64,000 nt of DNA from Variovorax paradoxus (GCF_018614915.1 NZ_JAGGNU010000025.1:1-64000); one strand, 5' to 3'; shown: positions 15,479 through 24,596, numbered from the stretch's first letter. Made by a program: numbers and translations. The notes: generated by a model from the sequence alone, not told the origin.

Positions 15479-16365
15479 GGCGCCTCCAGCAGCAGGTGCT
15501 GCAGCATGAGCTGCGCGTTCGAAGGCAGCTCCTCGCGGCAGCGCACGCAGACCATGAGGTTGCGCACGGCCCAGTCGTCGCTGAGCGCAATGTGCGCGAT
15601 CTTCATCGACCTGGCACAGCGCGCGGCCACCGTCTGCGGCACGATGCCGACGCCGATACCCTGCTCGACCATGCGGCAGACCGCCTCGAGGTGGCGCACG
15701 CGCACGCGGTAGGCGAGCCGCCGGCCCAGGCGCTTGGCGCGGTGCGAGACCAGTTCCTGCAGCGGGCTGCTGCCCGTCAGGCCGACGAATTCGCGCGCCA
15801 CCAGCTCGCGCAGCGCGACCCGGCGCCGCCTTGCCAGCACGTCGCCGCGCGGCACCACCAACACGAGGTGGTCTTCCCTGAAGACGAAGCTCTCCAGCCC
15901 GGCCAGGTCCACCGCGTCCGACACGATGCCAATGTCGCCGAGCTCGCCGCGCAGGGCCTCGACGATGTCGTGACTGGCGCGCTCCTCCAGGTCCACCGAG
16001 ATGCGCGGGTAGAGCGCGAGGAAGCTGGAGAGGGCTTCGTGCAGATGTTCCGTCAGGGCCGAGGTGTTGCACAGCAGGCGCACATGGCCCTTGAGGCCGG
16101 CGCCGTATTCGCCGAGCTCGCCATGCATCCGCTCCATCTGCAGCAGCACGGCGCGCGCATGGTGCAGCAGCGTCCGGCCGGCTTCCGTCGGCGCCACGCC
16201 GCGCGGGTCGCGCACCAGCAGCGCCACGCCGAGCTCGGCCTCCATGCCGCGCACGCGTTCGCTGGCCGAGGCGAGCGTCATGTGCGTGCGCTCGGCGCCG
16301 CCGGTGATCGTGCCGGCCTGGACGACGTTTTGGAACAGCCGCAAGTCGGTGAGGTCGAATCGCAT
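15475..16365 (-). CDS. LysR-family regulator
   Basis: A 296-residue LTTR. The winged helix-turn-helix lies at FDLTDLRLFQNVVQAGTITG through SASERVRGMEAELG (residues 3-50); an effector-binding PBP2-like domain follows from about residue 90. ATG 16365 is preferred over GTG 16374 on family start position. It is followed in the same operon by the 101-residue hypothetical and faces the gene at 16485 across 119 bp. Target unknown. Confidence 0.9.
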   Translation of the reverse strand: MRFDLTDLRLFQNVVQAGTITGGAERTHMTLASASERVRGMEAELGVALLVRDPRGVAPTEAGRTLLHHARAVLLQMERMHGELGEYGAGLKGHVRLLCNTSALTEHLHEALSSFLALYPRISVDLEERASHDIVEALRGELGDIGIVSDAVDLAGLESFVFREDHLVLVVPRGDVLARRRRVALRELVAREFVGLTGSSPLQELVSHRAKRLGRRLAYRVRVRHLEAVCRMVEQGIGVGIVPQTVAARCARSMKIAHIALSDDWAVRNLMVCVRCREELPSNAQLMLQHLLLEAP

Positions 16366-16484
16366 GGCGTCCACCGTATCACGCAGCCCTCAGCCGCCGC
16401 CTGAGGCCGCCTTCGCAACTTCCGCATTTTCGGCCGGGCCGTGGCGCGACAGACTGGACGCTCCCACAGGACAAGGAGAGATCG

Positions 16485-16931
16485 ATGAGGCCGGCACTAC
16501 GAAAGAGCGAATGGCGCATCAGCTGGCGCATCAGCTGGCGGATCGGCTGGCGCTGCGCCTGGGTGGCCGCGATGGTGGCGATCGCGCTCGCATCGACGCC
16601 TGCCCCCGCACGCGATGCCGCGCTGGCGCTGACGCCCGAACAGCGCTTCGCGCTGGCGCTGGAAGCGCAGACCGAGAAGGACTACCGCGCCATGCTGGGC
16701 TGGCTGCGCAGCTCGGCGGCGGCCGGCTTCCTGCCGGCGCAGGAGATGCTGGGCATGGCGCTGCTGGGCGGGCCTGCGCTGTTCGGCAACGCGGTGGAGC
16801 GCCGGCCCTGCGAAGCCTTGAGCTGGTTCGTCCGCGCCGCAGACCAGGGCAGCGAGATCGGCCGCGCGCACCGCAACCTGTTGAACCGGCAGCCGGTGGG
16901 CCGGCGTTGCGCGAGCGTCGAACGCGGATGA
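16485..16931 (+). CDS. secreted Sel1/TPR-like small protein
   Basis: A 148-residue protein. It has a basic N-terminus, a hydrophobic segment (WVAAMVAIALASTPAPA) that should act as a signal peptide, and a mature part with Sel1-like helices: AMLGWLRSSAAAGFLPAQEMLGM and CEALSWFVRAADQGSEIGRAH. Such repeats mediate protein contacts. AAGGAG precedes the ATG. The N-region contains a tandem WRIS repeat, listed separately. It converges on the PhyH gene with a 4-bp gap. Confidence 0.75.
   Translation: MRPALRKSEWRISWRISWRIGWRCAWVAAMVAIALASTPAPARDAALALTPEQRFALALEAQTEKDYRAMLGWLRSSAAAGFLPAQEMLGMALLGGPALFGNAVERRPCEALSWFVRAADQGSEIGRAHRNLLNRQPVGRRCASVERG
16512..16547 (+). repeat. three tandem 12-bp repeats coding WRIS-WRIS-WRIG
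   Basis: TGGCGCATCAGC occurs twice (16512-16523 and 16524-16535), followed by TGGCGGATCGGC (16536-16547). The unit is a multiple of three and stays in frame in the n-region of a signal peptide, adding charge and Trp/Ile residues. Copy number could vary by slippage without breaking the frame. Confidence 0.9.
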
Positions 16932-16935
16932 GAGC

Positions 16936-17751
16936 TCAGTCCGAGGCCGGCCGCCGGTGCCCGACCTCGAGATCGTTGCGCCCGCTGCGGTCCACGCCCT
17001 TCAGCAGCCACAGCGGCCGCTGGGCGAAGTTCACCGCCACGCCGGTCTTGCCGTCGGCCGGCCGCAGGTTGCGCTCGAAGACCGAGGTCGAGGGCATGTA
17101 GCGCAGCGCGACGCCGGTGCGGCGCTTCTGCGAGGTGTTGGCCTTGGCGCCGTGGATCATGTAGACGTCGTGCAGCGACATCTGGCCGGGCTGCAATTCG
17201 AGATCGACCGCTTGCGCCTCGTCGAAGCTGCCGGCCGCCATGCGCTGGTTGAGCGTGAGGTCGTTGCGATCCTCGTGCAGGTGCGGATGCAGCGCGCTTG
17301 CGACATGCGAACGCGGAATCACGCGCAGGCAGCCGTTCAGGGCCGTCGATTCCTCCAGCGCCACCCACACCGTGCAGTTGGCCAGCGGCCGGATCGGCCA
17401 GTAGTGGCCGTCCTGGTGCCAGGGCGTTTCGTAGCCTTCGGCGGCCGGCTTGCAGAACACGTGGCAGCCCCAGAGGATCACGTCCTCGCCGATCACGCCC
17501 GAGACCAGCTCGACGATCTCCGGGTCCACGGCGAGCTCGAGGAACCGCCTGCTGCCCCGCACGCCTTCGCCGTTGTCACCCTCCACGTGGGCGGACACCA
17601 GCTTCTCGGGCCGCACCCCGGGGTTGCGGCGGATCAGCTCATCCAGCGCCTCGCGCATCTGCGCGACGCGCGTGGCGGGCAGGCAAAACTGCGGAATCAC
17701 CCAGCCTTCGGCGTGGTAGTGCGCGATCTCGTGGGGGGACAGATGGGCCAT
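16936..17751 (-). CDS. phytanoyl-CoA dioxygenase family protein
   Basis: A 271-residue Fe(II)/2-oxoglutarate oxygenase of the PhyH family. The iron triad is visible as His112 and Asp114 in PWHQDGHYW and a distal His200 in YMIHGAKANTSQKRR, where Arg210/211 would hold 2-oxoglutarate. The double-stranded beta-helix spans most of the protein. Bacterial relatives hydroxylate amino acids, ectoine, secondary metabolites or fatty acyl chains; the substrate is not deducible. It is a stand-alone gene. Confidence 0.9.
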   Translation of the reverse strand: MAHLSPHEIAHYHAEGWVIPQFCLPATRVAQMREALDELIRRNPGVRPEKLVSAHVEGDNGEGVRGSRRFLELAVDPEIVELVSGVIGEDVILWGCHVFCKPAAEGYETPWHQDGHYWPIRPLANCTVWVALEESTALNGCLRVIPRSHVASALHPHLHEDRNDLTLNQRMAAGSFDEAQAVDLELQPGQMSLHDVYMIHGAKANTSQKRRTGVALRYMPSTSVFERNLRPADGKTGVAVNFAQRPLWLLKGVDRSGRNDLEVGHRRPASD

Positions 17752-17789
17752 GCTTGAACCTCCGGCGGCTGTAGCGGCGCCCGCCTGCC

Positions 17790-18830
17790 TCAGGGCTCGC
17801 GCCCGGACTTCAGCGGATAGCCCGCCTCGCGCCAGGCCTTCATGCCGCCGTCAAGCGCGACCGCGTGCAGGAAGCCCATGTCGCGCAGGGTCGCGGCTGC
17901 CAGCGTCGAGATGTAGCCCAGCTCGCAACAGCTCAGGATGCGCCGCGTGGGGTCGGGCAGGTCCTGGTTGACGCGCAGCTCCAGCTGGCCGCGCGGCAGC
18001 AGGCGCGCGCCGGGCACGTGGCCGGCCTCGTAGGCCTCGCGCTCGCGCACGTCGAGCACGATGAGGTCGTCTTCGCCGGCCTCCACCCGCGTCTTGAGTT
18101 CGGCCAGCGACATGAAAGGCACCGTCGCGCCCGCTTCGGCCAACAGGCGCGCCACCGTTTTGCCGCCGCTCATGTTGGTGCGCAGCGCCTCGGTAACATG
18201 CGTCGGCATTGTGAGGTTCAGGCCCTTCATCATCTCGACGAACTCGGCGCGCTCGCGCTTCTGCAGGCGCGGGTTCGATGCGAGCTCCTCGCCGATGGTC
18301 GAATGCGTGCGCCCCTTGTAGTCGTGCGCCGGGCAAACCTTGAGCGCCGGGTCCAGCCGCAGCACGCGGTTGAAGAGGCTGTCGTGGAGCGCCTCGGGGT
18401 CGCCGCCGGGCAGGTCGGTGCGGCCGGTGGCGCCGATGAGCAGCGTGTCGCCGGTGAACAGGCGGTCTTCCACTTGCAGGCACATCGAGTCGGCGGTGTG
18501 GCCGGGCGTGTGCAGCACCGAGAGCCTGAGCTTGCCGAGCACGATCATCTCGCCGTCGCCGAGCCGCATGTCGACGAAGGGCGCGGGGCTGGCGCGGTGC
18601 ATCACCACCGGCACCTTCAGCTGGCGCGCGAGCTCGCGCGTGGCCGAGAAGTGGTCGGCGTGCGTGTGGGTGTCGATCAGGTAGCGGATGCGCACGCCGT
18701 CGCGGGCGGCCAGCGCCAGGTAGTGGTCGATCTGGCTCAGCTCCGGATCGATGAGCGCGGCGGCGCAGCTCTGGTCGCAGCCGACCAGGTAGGACTGGCA
18801 GCCCCCGGTCGCGACCTGTTCGAAGACCAT
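17790..18830 (-). CDS. persulfide dioxygenase-rhodanese fusion
   Basis: A 346-residue two-domain protein. Residues 1-235 are an ETHE1-like metallo-beta-lactamase fold with THTHADH (His55, His57, Asp59, His60), HTPGH, FTGDTLLIG and CPAHDY. Residues 250-346 are a rhodanese domain with active loop CELGYIS (Cys302). ETHE1-type enzymes oxidise glutathione persulfide to sulfite; the fused rhodanese can move sulfane sulfur to or from thiosulfate. The loop has Ile307 in place of the common Arg, which may change specificity. It sits 14 bp downstream of a 1-Cys peroxiredoxin gene. Confidence 0.92.
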   Translation of the reverse strand: MVFEQVATGGCQSYLVGCDQSCAAALIDPELSQIDHYLALAARDGVRIRYLIDTHTHADHFSATRELARQLKVPVVMHRASPAPFVDMRLGDGEMIVLGKLRLSVLHTPGHTADSMCLQVEDRLFTGDTLLIGATGRTDLPGGDPEALHDSLFNRVLRLDPALKVCPAHDYKGRTHSTIGEELASNPRLQKRERAEFVEMMKGLNLTMPTHVTEALRTNMSGGKTVARLLAEAGATVPFMSLAELKTRVEAGEDDLIVLDVREREAYEAGHVPGARLLPRGQLELRVNQDLPDPTRRILSCCELGYISTLAAATLRDMGFLHAVALDGGMKAWREAGYPLKSGREP

Positions 18831-18844
18831 GTCGCGCGCCCGGC

Positions 18845-19504
18845 TCAGCCCGGCTGCTTGACCACGCGCAGGTAGGGCTTGGGCGACTTCCAGCCGCCCG
18901 GGAACAAGGTCTTGGCGTCCTCGTCGCTCACCGAGCCGGCGATGATCACGTCGTCGCCCTGCTTCCAGTTCACCGGCGTCGCCACCTTATGCTTGGCGGT
19001 CAGCTGCATGGAGTCGAGCACGCGCAGGATCTCGTCGAAATTGCGGCCGGTGGTCATCGGATAGGTCAGCATCAGCTTGATCTTCTTGTCGGGGCCGATC
19101 ACGAACACCGAGCGCACGGTCGCGTTGGTCGCCGCGGTGCGGCCCTCGGAGGTGCCCGGCTCCTCGGCCGGCAGCATGTTGTAGAGCTTGGCCACCGCGA
19201 GATCGATGTCGCCGATCATCGGGTATTTGGGCAGGTAGCCCTGCGTTTCCTCGATGTCCTTCGACCAGCGGTCGTGCGCATCGACCGGGTCGATGCTCAG
19301 CCCGATCAGCTTGGCGTTGCGCCGCGCGAACTCGGGCTCGATCTTCGCCATGTAGCCGAGCTCGGTGGTGCAGACCGGCGTGAAGTCCTTGGGATGGGAA
19401 AACAGGATGGCCCATTGGTCGCCGATCCAATCGTGGAACTTGATCGGCCCCTGGGTCGTCTGGGCCGTGAAGTCGGGGGCCGTATCGTTGATGCGCAGAG
19501 ACAT
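18845..19504 (-). CDS. 1-Cys peroxiredoxin (Prx6 subfamily)
   Basis: A 219-residue peroxidase. The peroxidatic Cys45 lies in SHPKDFTPVCTTEL; the long C-terminal domain with NFDEILRVLDSMQLT and VNWKQGDDVIIAGSVSDE is typical of Prx6. It reduces hydrogen peroxide and alkyl hydroperoxides. Cotranscription with the persulfide dioxygenase-rhodanese gene (14-bp gap) suggests a joint role in sulfur and peroxide stress. AGGAG lies just before the ATG. Confidence 0.93.
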   Translation of the reverse strand: MSLRINDTAPDFTAQTTQGPIKFHDWIGDQWAILFSHPKDFTPVCTTELGYMAKIEPEFARRNAKLIGLSIDPVDAHDRWSKDIEETQGYLPKYPMIGDIDLAVAKLYNMLPAEEPGTSEGRTAATNATVRSVFVIGPDKKIKLMLTYPMTTGRNFDEILRVLDSMQLTAKHKVATPVNWKQGDDVIIAGSVSDEDAKTLFPGGWKSPKPYLRVVKQPG

Positions 19505-19600
19505 GATCACTCCTTGAATGTGTTGACGACGAACGCCTTTGCCGGAAATGCGGCAAGACTCCAAGCATAGAAGAGTGGCGCGCCGGGCGCCAGTCTCGGC

Positions 19601-19765
19601 TCAGCTCTTCTTGGAGGTTTTCGCAAAGAACTGAGTTGGCTGCGGCTGAACCGTTTCGCTGCCGCATTTGGGGCAGCGCAGATGAACGGTCGCATGCTCG
19701 GCAATGTGTTCGGCATGCTCGAAGACCTCGCCGCATTTTTGGCAACGGTACGTGTAGGTAGGCAT
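19601..19765 (-). CDS. FmdB-family zinc-ribbon protein
   Basis: A 54-residue protein with a CxxC...CxxC zinc ribbon: Cys8/Cys11 in YRCQKCGEVF and Cys31/Cys34 in RCPKCGSE. Length and spacing are those of the FmdB/CxxC_CXXC_SSSS family, thought to regulate transcription; the target is unknown. It is oriented with the peroxiredoxin gene, 96 bp upstream of it. Confidence 0.88.
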   Translation of the reverse strand: MPTYTYRCQKCGEVFEHAEHIAEHATVHLRCPKCGSETVQPQPTQFFAKTSKKS

Positions 19766-19828
19766 TGCGCGTCTCCTTCCTGGACTGGGGGCTCGCACGC
19801 GATTTTGTTCCTATTGGCTCTTCAGGTG

Positions 19829-20773
19829 CTAACCGCGTCCGGCGTAGTCGAAATCGAGCGGCTCGCCGTCCGGACCGCCGGCGCACCGTTCCACCAGCCA
19901 TTGGCGAAAGAGCGCAAGCGCCGGCCGCTCGTCGTGTGCCGCCGGCGTCACCAGGAAGTAGCCGCGCTCCGCGCGCAGCGGCCGGTTGCAGGCCACGGCC
20001 AGCTCGCCGCGCGCGAGCTCCGGCTCGATCAGCATGCGCGGCATCAGCGCCACGCCCAGGCCATGCGCGGCGGCGACCGCGATCATCGAGAACAGCTCAT
20101 AGCGCGGCCCGCTGCGGGCGCGCGGGGTGTCCACGCCCTGGGCGTCGAACCACTGGTACCAGCCGTCGGGCCGGGTGCTCTGCTGCAGGAGCGGCAGGCG
20201 CGCGATCGCGGAGGGCGAGAGCTGCTTGCGCGGCGCCATCAGCGCCGGGCTGCACACCGGCACCACGTCCTCGTGCAGCAGGAGGGTCGACTGCGTGCCG
20301 GCCCAGTTGCTTGTCTGCGCGCTCGTGCCGGCATAGAGCGCGGCATCGAAGGGCGTGTCGTTGAAGAGAAAGGGGCGGGTGCGCGTTTCGATGTGCACCG
20401 TGATGTCGGGATGCCGGGCCGCGAAGTCGGGCAGCCGCGGGATCAGCCAGCGCGTGGCGAAGGTCGGCACCGCCGCCAGTTGGAGCGAGCCGCCCTGGCC
20501 CTGGCGCGCCATCGCGTCGAGCGTGTCGCGCTCCATGGCGTCGAGCTGGCGCGCGATCTGGCGCGCGTAGTCGGCGCCGCCCGGCGTCAGGGCCACGCCA
20601 TGGCGGGTGCGGCGGAACAGCGCCATGCCCAGGAAGTCCTCCAGCGCCGTGATCTGGCGCGACACCGCGCTCTGCGTGAGCGCGAGCTCCTGCGCGGCGC
20701 GCGTGTAGCTCTCGTGGCGCGCGGCGGCCTCGAAGCAGATCAGGGCCTGGGTCGACGGGATTTTTCGGCGCAT
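19829..20773 (-). CDS. LysR-family regulator (GcvA-like), probably of glutarate catabolism
   Basis: A 314-residue LTTR of the GcvA/AmpR branch: RRKIPSTQALICFEAAARHESYTRAA and LTQSAVSRQITALEDFLGMALFRR form the DNA-binding domain, and the effector domain begins near residue 92. It is divergent from glutaryl-CoA dehydrogenase with 172 bp between. In several proteobacteria a LysR gene in this position (GcdR) activates gcdH in response to glutarate. The role here is inferred from that arrangement. Confidence 0.9.
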   Translation of the reverse strand: MRRKIPSTQALICFEAAARHESYTRAAQELALTQSAVSRQITALEDFLGMALFRRTRHGVALTPGGADYARQIARQLDAMERDTLDAMARQGQGGSLQLAAVPTFATRWLIPRLPDFAARHPDITVHIETRTRPFLFNDTPFDAALYAGTSAQTSNWAGTQSTLLLHEDVVPVCSPALMAPRKQLSPSAIARLPLLQQSTRPDGWYQWFDAQGVDTPRARSGPRYELFSMIAVAAAHGLGVALMPRMLIEPELARGELAVACNRPLRAERGYFLVTPAAHDERPALALFRQWLVERCAGGPDGEPLDFDYAGRG

Positions 20774-20945
20774 GGTATGCAGGTGTTACATAGTTGAAGC
20801 TGGGGCTCTGCCAATGGCGCAGTCGGCGACATTGTGATTTGAAGTGAGCAGAACGCATAACTGGGTGTGGAATTCTCGTTTGCGCTCGCCATGCCGCGCG
20901 CTTACGATCACTGTCGACTTCAAGCCCTCACACCGGAGACTTCAC

Positions 20946-22142
20946 ATGGCCCACGCCGCCTTTCACTGGGAAGACCCCCTTCTGCTCGACCAGCAACTCA
21001 CCGCCGACGAGCGCATGGTGCGCGACGCCGCCAATGCCTACTGCCAGGAACGCCTGGCGCCGCGCGTGCTCGAGGGCTTTCGCAACGGCGAGACCGATCC
21101 GGCGATCTTTCGCGAAATGGGCGCCCTCGGCCTGCTGGGCCCGACCATCCCCGAGCAGTACGGCGGCCCCGGCCTCAACTACGTGTGCTACGGTCTGATC
21201 GCGCGCGAAGTCGAGCGCGTCGATTCCGGCTACCGTTCGATGGCCAGCGTGCAGAGCTCGCTGGTGATGGTGCCGATCAACGAATTCGGCACCGAGGCGC
21301 AGAAGCAGAAGTACCTGCCCAAGCTCGCCACCGGCGAATGGATCGGCTGCTTCGGCCTGACCGAGCCGGACCACGGCTCCGACCCCGGCAGCATGGTCAC
21401 GCGCGCCAGGAAGGTGCCCGGCGGCTATGCGCTCAGCGGCGCCAAGATGTGGATCAGCAACAGCCCGATCGCCGACGTGTTCGTGGTCTGGGCCAAGGAA
21501 GTGAGCGAGGGCGGCACGGTCGGCCCGATCCGCGGCTTCGTGCTCGAGAAGGGCATGAAGGGCCTCTCCGCCCCGACGATCCACGGCAAGGTCGGCTTGC
21601 GCGCCAGCATCACCGGCGAGATCGTGATGGACAACGTGTTCTGCCCCGAAGAGAACGCCTTCCCCGACGTGCAGGGCCTGAAGGGCCCCTTCACCTGCCT
21701 CAACAGCGCGCGCTACGGCATCTCCTGGGGCGCGCTCGGCGCCGCCGAGGACTGCTGGCACCGTGCGCGCCAGTACACGCTGGACCGCAAGCAGTTCGGC
21801 CGCCCGCTCGCGGCCAACCAGCTGATCCAGAAGAAGCTGGCCGACATGCAGACCGAGATCACGCTGGGCCTGCAGGGCTGCCTGCGCCTGGGTCGGATGA
21901 AGGACGAGGGCACGGCCTCGGTCGAGGTCACCTCGCTGCTCAAGCGCAACTCCTGCGGCAAGGCGCTCGACATCGCCCGCCTGGCGCGCGACATGATGGG
22001 CGGCAACGGCATCAGCGACGAGTTCGGCGTGGCGCGGCACCTGGTCAACCTCGAGGTGGTCAACACCTACGAAGGCACGCACGACATCCATGCGCTGATC
22101 CTCGGCCGCGCGCAGACCGGCATTGCCGCCTTCGCCAACTGA
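20946..22142 (+). CDS. gcdH: glutaryl-CoA dehydrogenase
   Basis: A 398-residue FAD acyl-CoA dehydrogenase that oxidises and decarboxylates glutaryl-CoA to crotonyl-CoA in lysine, tryptophan and glutarate breakdown. Diagnostic parts are [17 protein letters not shown] (FAD/substrate loop), the GCDH-type segment [17 protein letters not shown], and catalytic Glu376 in [16 protein letters not shown]. The start has the usual [18 protein letters not shown] sequence. The CoA-transferase gene follows with a 1-bp gap. Confidence 0.94.
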   Translation: MAHAAFHWEDPLLLDQQLTADERMVRDAANAYCQERLAPRVLEGFRNGETDPAIFREMGALGLLGPTIPEQYGGPGLNYVCYGLIAREVERVDSGYRSMASVQSSLVMVPINEFGTEAQKQKYLPKLATGEWIGCFGLTEPDHGSDPGSMVTRARKVPGGYALSGAKMWISNSPIADVFVVWAKEVSEGGTVGPIRGFVLEKGMKGLSAPTIHGKVGLRASITGEIVMDNVFCPEENAFPDVQGLKGPFTCLNSARYGISWGALGAAEDCWHRARQYTLDRKQFGRPLAANQLIQKKLADMQTEITLGLQGCLRLGRMKDEGTASVEVTSLLKRNSCGKALDIARLARDMMGGNGISDEFGVARHLVNLEVVNTYEGTHDIHALILGRAQTGIAAFAN

Positions 22143-22143
22143 C

Positions 22144-23376
22144 ATGGCCGCCGCAGCACTCGACGGCATCAAGGTTCTCGACCTCTCCCGCGTGCTCGCC
22201 GGCCCGTGGTGCACGCAGATCCTCGCGGACCTGGGGGCCGACGTGGTCAAGATCGAGCGCCCCGGCGTCGGCGACGACACGCGCACCTGGGGCCCGCCCT
22301 TCCTGAAGGACGCGCACGGCCGCGACACCGACCAGGCCACCTACTTCACGGCCTGCAACCGCAACAAGCGCTCGGTCACCATCGACATGGCCACGCCCGA
22401 AGGCCAGGCGCTGTTGAAGAAGATGGCCGCCCAGAGCGACATCGTGGTGGAGAACTTCAAGACCGGCGGGCTGAAGCAGTACGGCCTCGACCACGAGAGC
22501 CTGCGCGCGGCCAATCCGCGGCTCATCTACTGCAGCGTGACCGGCTTCGGCCACGACGGCCCGCATGCCTCGCGCGCCGGCTACGACCTGATGATCCAGG
22601 CCACCAGCGGCATGATGAGCATCACCGGCCGGCCCGACGACGTGCCCGGCGGCGGCCCGCTGCGCGTGGGCGTGGCGCTCACCGACCTGTTCACCGGCGT
22701 CTACGCGTCGAGCGCCATCCTGGCCGCGCTCGAAGTGCGCCACCGCACGGGCGAAGGGCAGCACATCGACATGGCGCTGCTCGACGTCGGCATGGCCATC
22801 CTCGCCAACCAGGCCAGTGCCTTCCTCAACACCGGCGTCGCGCCCAAGCGCCAGGGCAACAGCCATCCGAGCCTCGCCCCCTACCAGGACTTCCATACCA
22901 AGGACGGCGCGATGCTGCTGGCGATCGGCAACAACGGACAGTTCGCACGCTTCTGCGAGGCGGCCGGGCATGCCGACTGGGCCAGCGATCCGCGCTTCGC
23001 GACCAACACGCTGCGCGTGCGCCATCGCGAGGTGCTGATCCCGCAGATGGAGGCCGTCACGCGCACGCGCAGCACGGCCGAGTGGATCGCGCTGCTGGAA
23101 GACAAGGCCGTGCCCTGCGGACCGATCAACGACATCGCGCAGGCCTTCGAGGACGAGCAGGTCAAGGCGCGCGGCCTGGCGGTCTCGCTGCCGCGCCAGG
23201 CCGGCGACGGCATCGACCACATCGTCGGCGTCGCGAGCCCGCTGCGCCTGCAAGGCACGCCGCCGGTGCTGCGCCATGCGCCGCCGGCGCTGGGTCAACA
23301 CACCGACGAGGTGCTGGCGGAGATGGGCATCGACGAGAAGCAGCGCGCGGTGCTGCGTGCCGCAGGGGTGCTCTAG
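22144..23376 (+). CDS. CaiB/BaiF CoA-transferase (probable glutarate CoA-transferase)
   Basis: A 410-residue class III CoA-transferase. The catalytic Asp148 lies in RAGYDLMIQATSG, after LDLSRVLAGPWCTQILADLGADVVKIE, which forms the interlocked-dimer N-terminus. It moves CoA from a donor such as succinyl-CoA to an acid. Adjacency to gcdH, with no intergenic space, makes glutarate the likely acceptor, producing the dehydrogenase's substrate. This is inference from context. Confidence 0.9.
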   Translation: MAAAALDGIKVLDLSRVLAGPWCTQILADLGADVVKIERPGVGDDTRTWGPPFLKDAHGRDTDQATYFTACNRNKRSVTIDMATPEGQALLKKMAAQSDIVVENFKTGGLKQYGLDHESLRAANPRLIYCSVTGFGHDGPHASRAGYDLMIQATSGMMSITGRPDDVPGGGPLRVGVALTDLFTGVYASSAILAALEVRHRTGEGQHIDMALLDVGMAILANQASAFLNTGVAPKRQGNSHPSLAPYQDFHTKDGAMLLAIGNNGQFARFCEAAGHADWASDPRFATNTLRVRHREVLIPQMEAVTRTRSTAEWIALLEDKAVPCGPINDIAQAFEDEQVKARGLAVSLPRQAGDGIDHIVGVASPLRLQGTPPVLRHAPPALGQHTDEVLAEMGIDEKQRAVLRAAGVL

Positions 23377-23383
23377 GAGCCCG

Positions 23384-23466
23384 TGCGGAGATTGTCGCCC
23401 CTATTCTCCGCATGATTTGCGGTGAATAAACGGATCCGTGCGGAGAATAGGCGCACAATCTCCGCA
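23384..23466. promoter_or_regulatory. array of four TGCGGAG boxes before the Fic gene
   Basis: TGCGGAG and its inverse occur at 23384-23390, 23406-23412, 23439-23445 and 23460-23466. The boxes form two near-identical palindromes (23384-23412 and 23439-23466) that are also inverted copies of each other. The last box supplies the A of the Fic ATG, leaving no Shine-Dalgarno sequence, so a bound protein would block both transcription and start. A partial fifth box GCGGAG lies at 23473-23478 inside the gene. Confidence 0.8.
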
Positions 23467-24596
23467 TGAAAAGCGGAGAAAGCGAAGCGGGCGTCTACAT
23501 CTGGCAGCACCCCGAGTGGCCGCGCATGCACTACGACCTGGCGCGCCTCGCCGCGCCGCTCGCGGCCGTCCACGGCGCGCAGGGCGGCCTGCTCGGGCGG
23601 ATGACGCACATGGGCCTCTCGCAGCGCGATGCAACCACCCTGCGGGTGCTGACCGACGACGTGCTCAAGACCAGCGAGATCGAAGGCGAGCAGCTCAATC
23701 CCGAGACCGTGCGTTCCTCCATCGCGCGCCGGCTGGGCCTGGACATCGGGGCGCTGGCGCCGGCCGACCGCCATGTCGACGGCGTGGTGGAGATGGTGCT
23801 CGACGCCACCGGCGCGCATGCCCAGCCCCTGACGCGCGATCGCTTGTTCGGCTGGCACGCCGCACTGTTCCCGACGGGGTACAGCGGTCTCGCGCCCATC
23901 CGCACCGGCGGCTGGCGCGATGATGCGGCGGGCCCGATGCAGGTCGTGTCCGGCCCTGTCGGGCGGCGCAAGGTGCACTTCGAGGCGCCGCCCGCGCAAG
24001 GGCTCGATGCGCAGATGGCTCGATTCCTCGAGTGGTTCGAGCTGTCGCAGGGCGGCGACCCGCTCGTCCACGCGGGCCTGGCCCATCTGTGGCTCGTCAC
24101 GCTTCATCCTTTCGACGACGGCAACGGACGCATCGCGCGTGCCGTGGGCGATATGGCGCTGGCCCGCGCGGAAGGCTCGAACCAGCGCTTCTACAGCCTC
24201 TCGGCCCAGATCCAGCGCGAGCGCAAGGACTACTACGAGATGCTCGAGCGCACGCAGAAAGGCACGATGGACGTCACGCCGTGGCTGGCCTGGTTCCTGG
24301 GCTGCCTGCTGCGCGCGATCGAGGGCGCGGAGGCATCGCTCGCGGCCGTGCTGGGCAAGTCGCGCTTCTGGCAGCGCTGGGCCGAGACGCCGTTGAACGA
24401 GCGGCAGATCAGGCTCGTCAATCGCCTGCTCGACGGCTTCGAGGGCAAGCTGACGAGCAGCAAGTGGGCCGCGATCGCGAAGTGTTCGCCCGATACCGCG
24501 CTGCGCGACATCAACGAGCTGATCGTGCTCGGCGTTCTGAAGAAATCGGCGTCCGGCGGACGCAGCACCAGCTACGAGCTGGATCTGCAGTCCTGA
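23466..24596 (+). CDS. Fic-domain AMP-transferase with N-terminal inhibitory motif and C-terminal winged helix
   Basis: A 376-residue protein. The DUF4172-type N-terminus (YIWQHPEWPRMHYD) leads to the inhibitory helix TSEIEGEQL (Glu73), which marks a class II, self-inhibited Fic enzyme. The catalytic motif HPFDDGNGRIAR (His214) is intact and would transfer AMP to a hydroxyl of a target protein. Residues about 315-376 look like a winged helix (SSKWAAIAKCSPDTALRDINELI) that could bind DNA. The start at 23466 overlaps the operator array and gives the family's usual N-terminus. No separate antitoxin is needed or seen. Confidence 0.92.
   Translation: MKSGESEAGVYIWQHPEWPRMHYDLARLAAPLAAVHGAQGGLLGRMTHMGLSQRDATTLRVLTDDVLKTSEIEGEQLNPETVRSSIARRLGLDIGALAPADRHVDGVVEMVLDATGAHAQPLTRDRLFGWHAALFPTGYSGLAPIRTGGWRDDAAGPMQVVSGPVGRRKVHFEAPPAQGLDAQMARFLEWFELSQGGDPLVHAGLAHLWLVTLHPFDDGNGRIARAVGDMALARAEGSNQRFYSLSAQIQRERKDYYEMLERTQKGTMDVTPWLAWFLGCLLRAIEGAEASLAAVLGKSRFWQRWAETPLNERQIRLVNRLLDGFEGKLTSSKWAAIAKCSPDTALRDINELIVLGVLKKSASGGRSTSYELDLQS

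Noticed and set aside
23384..23466. Short CRISPR array or attachment sites
   Set aside because: Only two repeat units, inverted and nearly joined, without spacers of constant size or cas genes; it is better read as an operator array.
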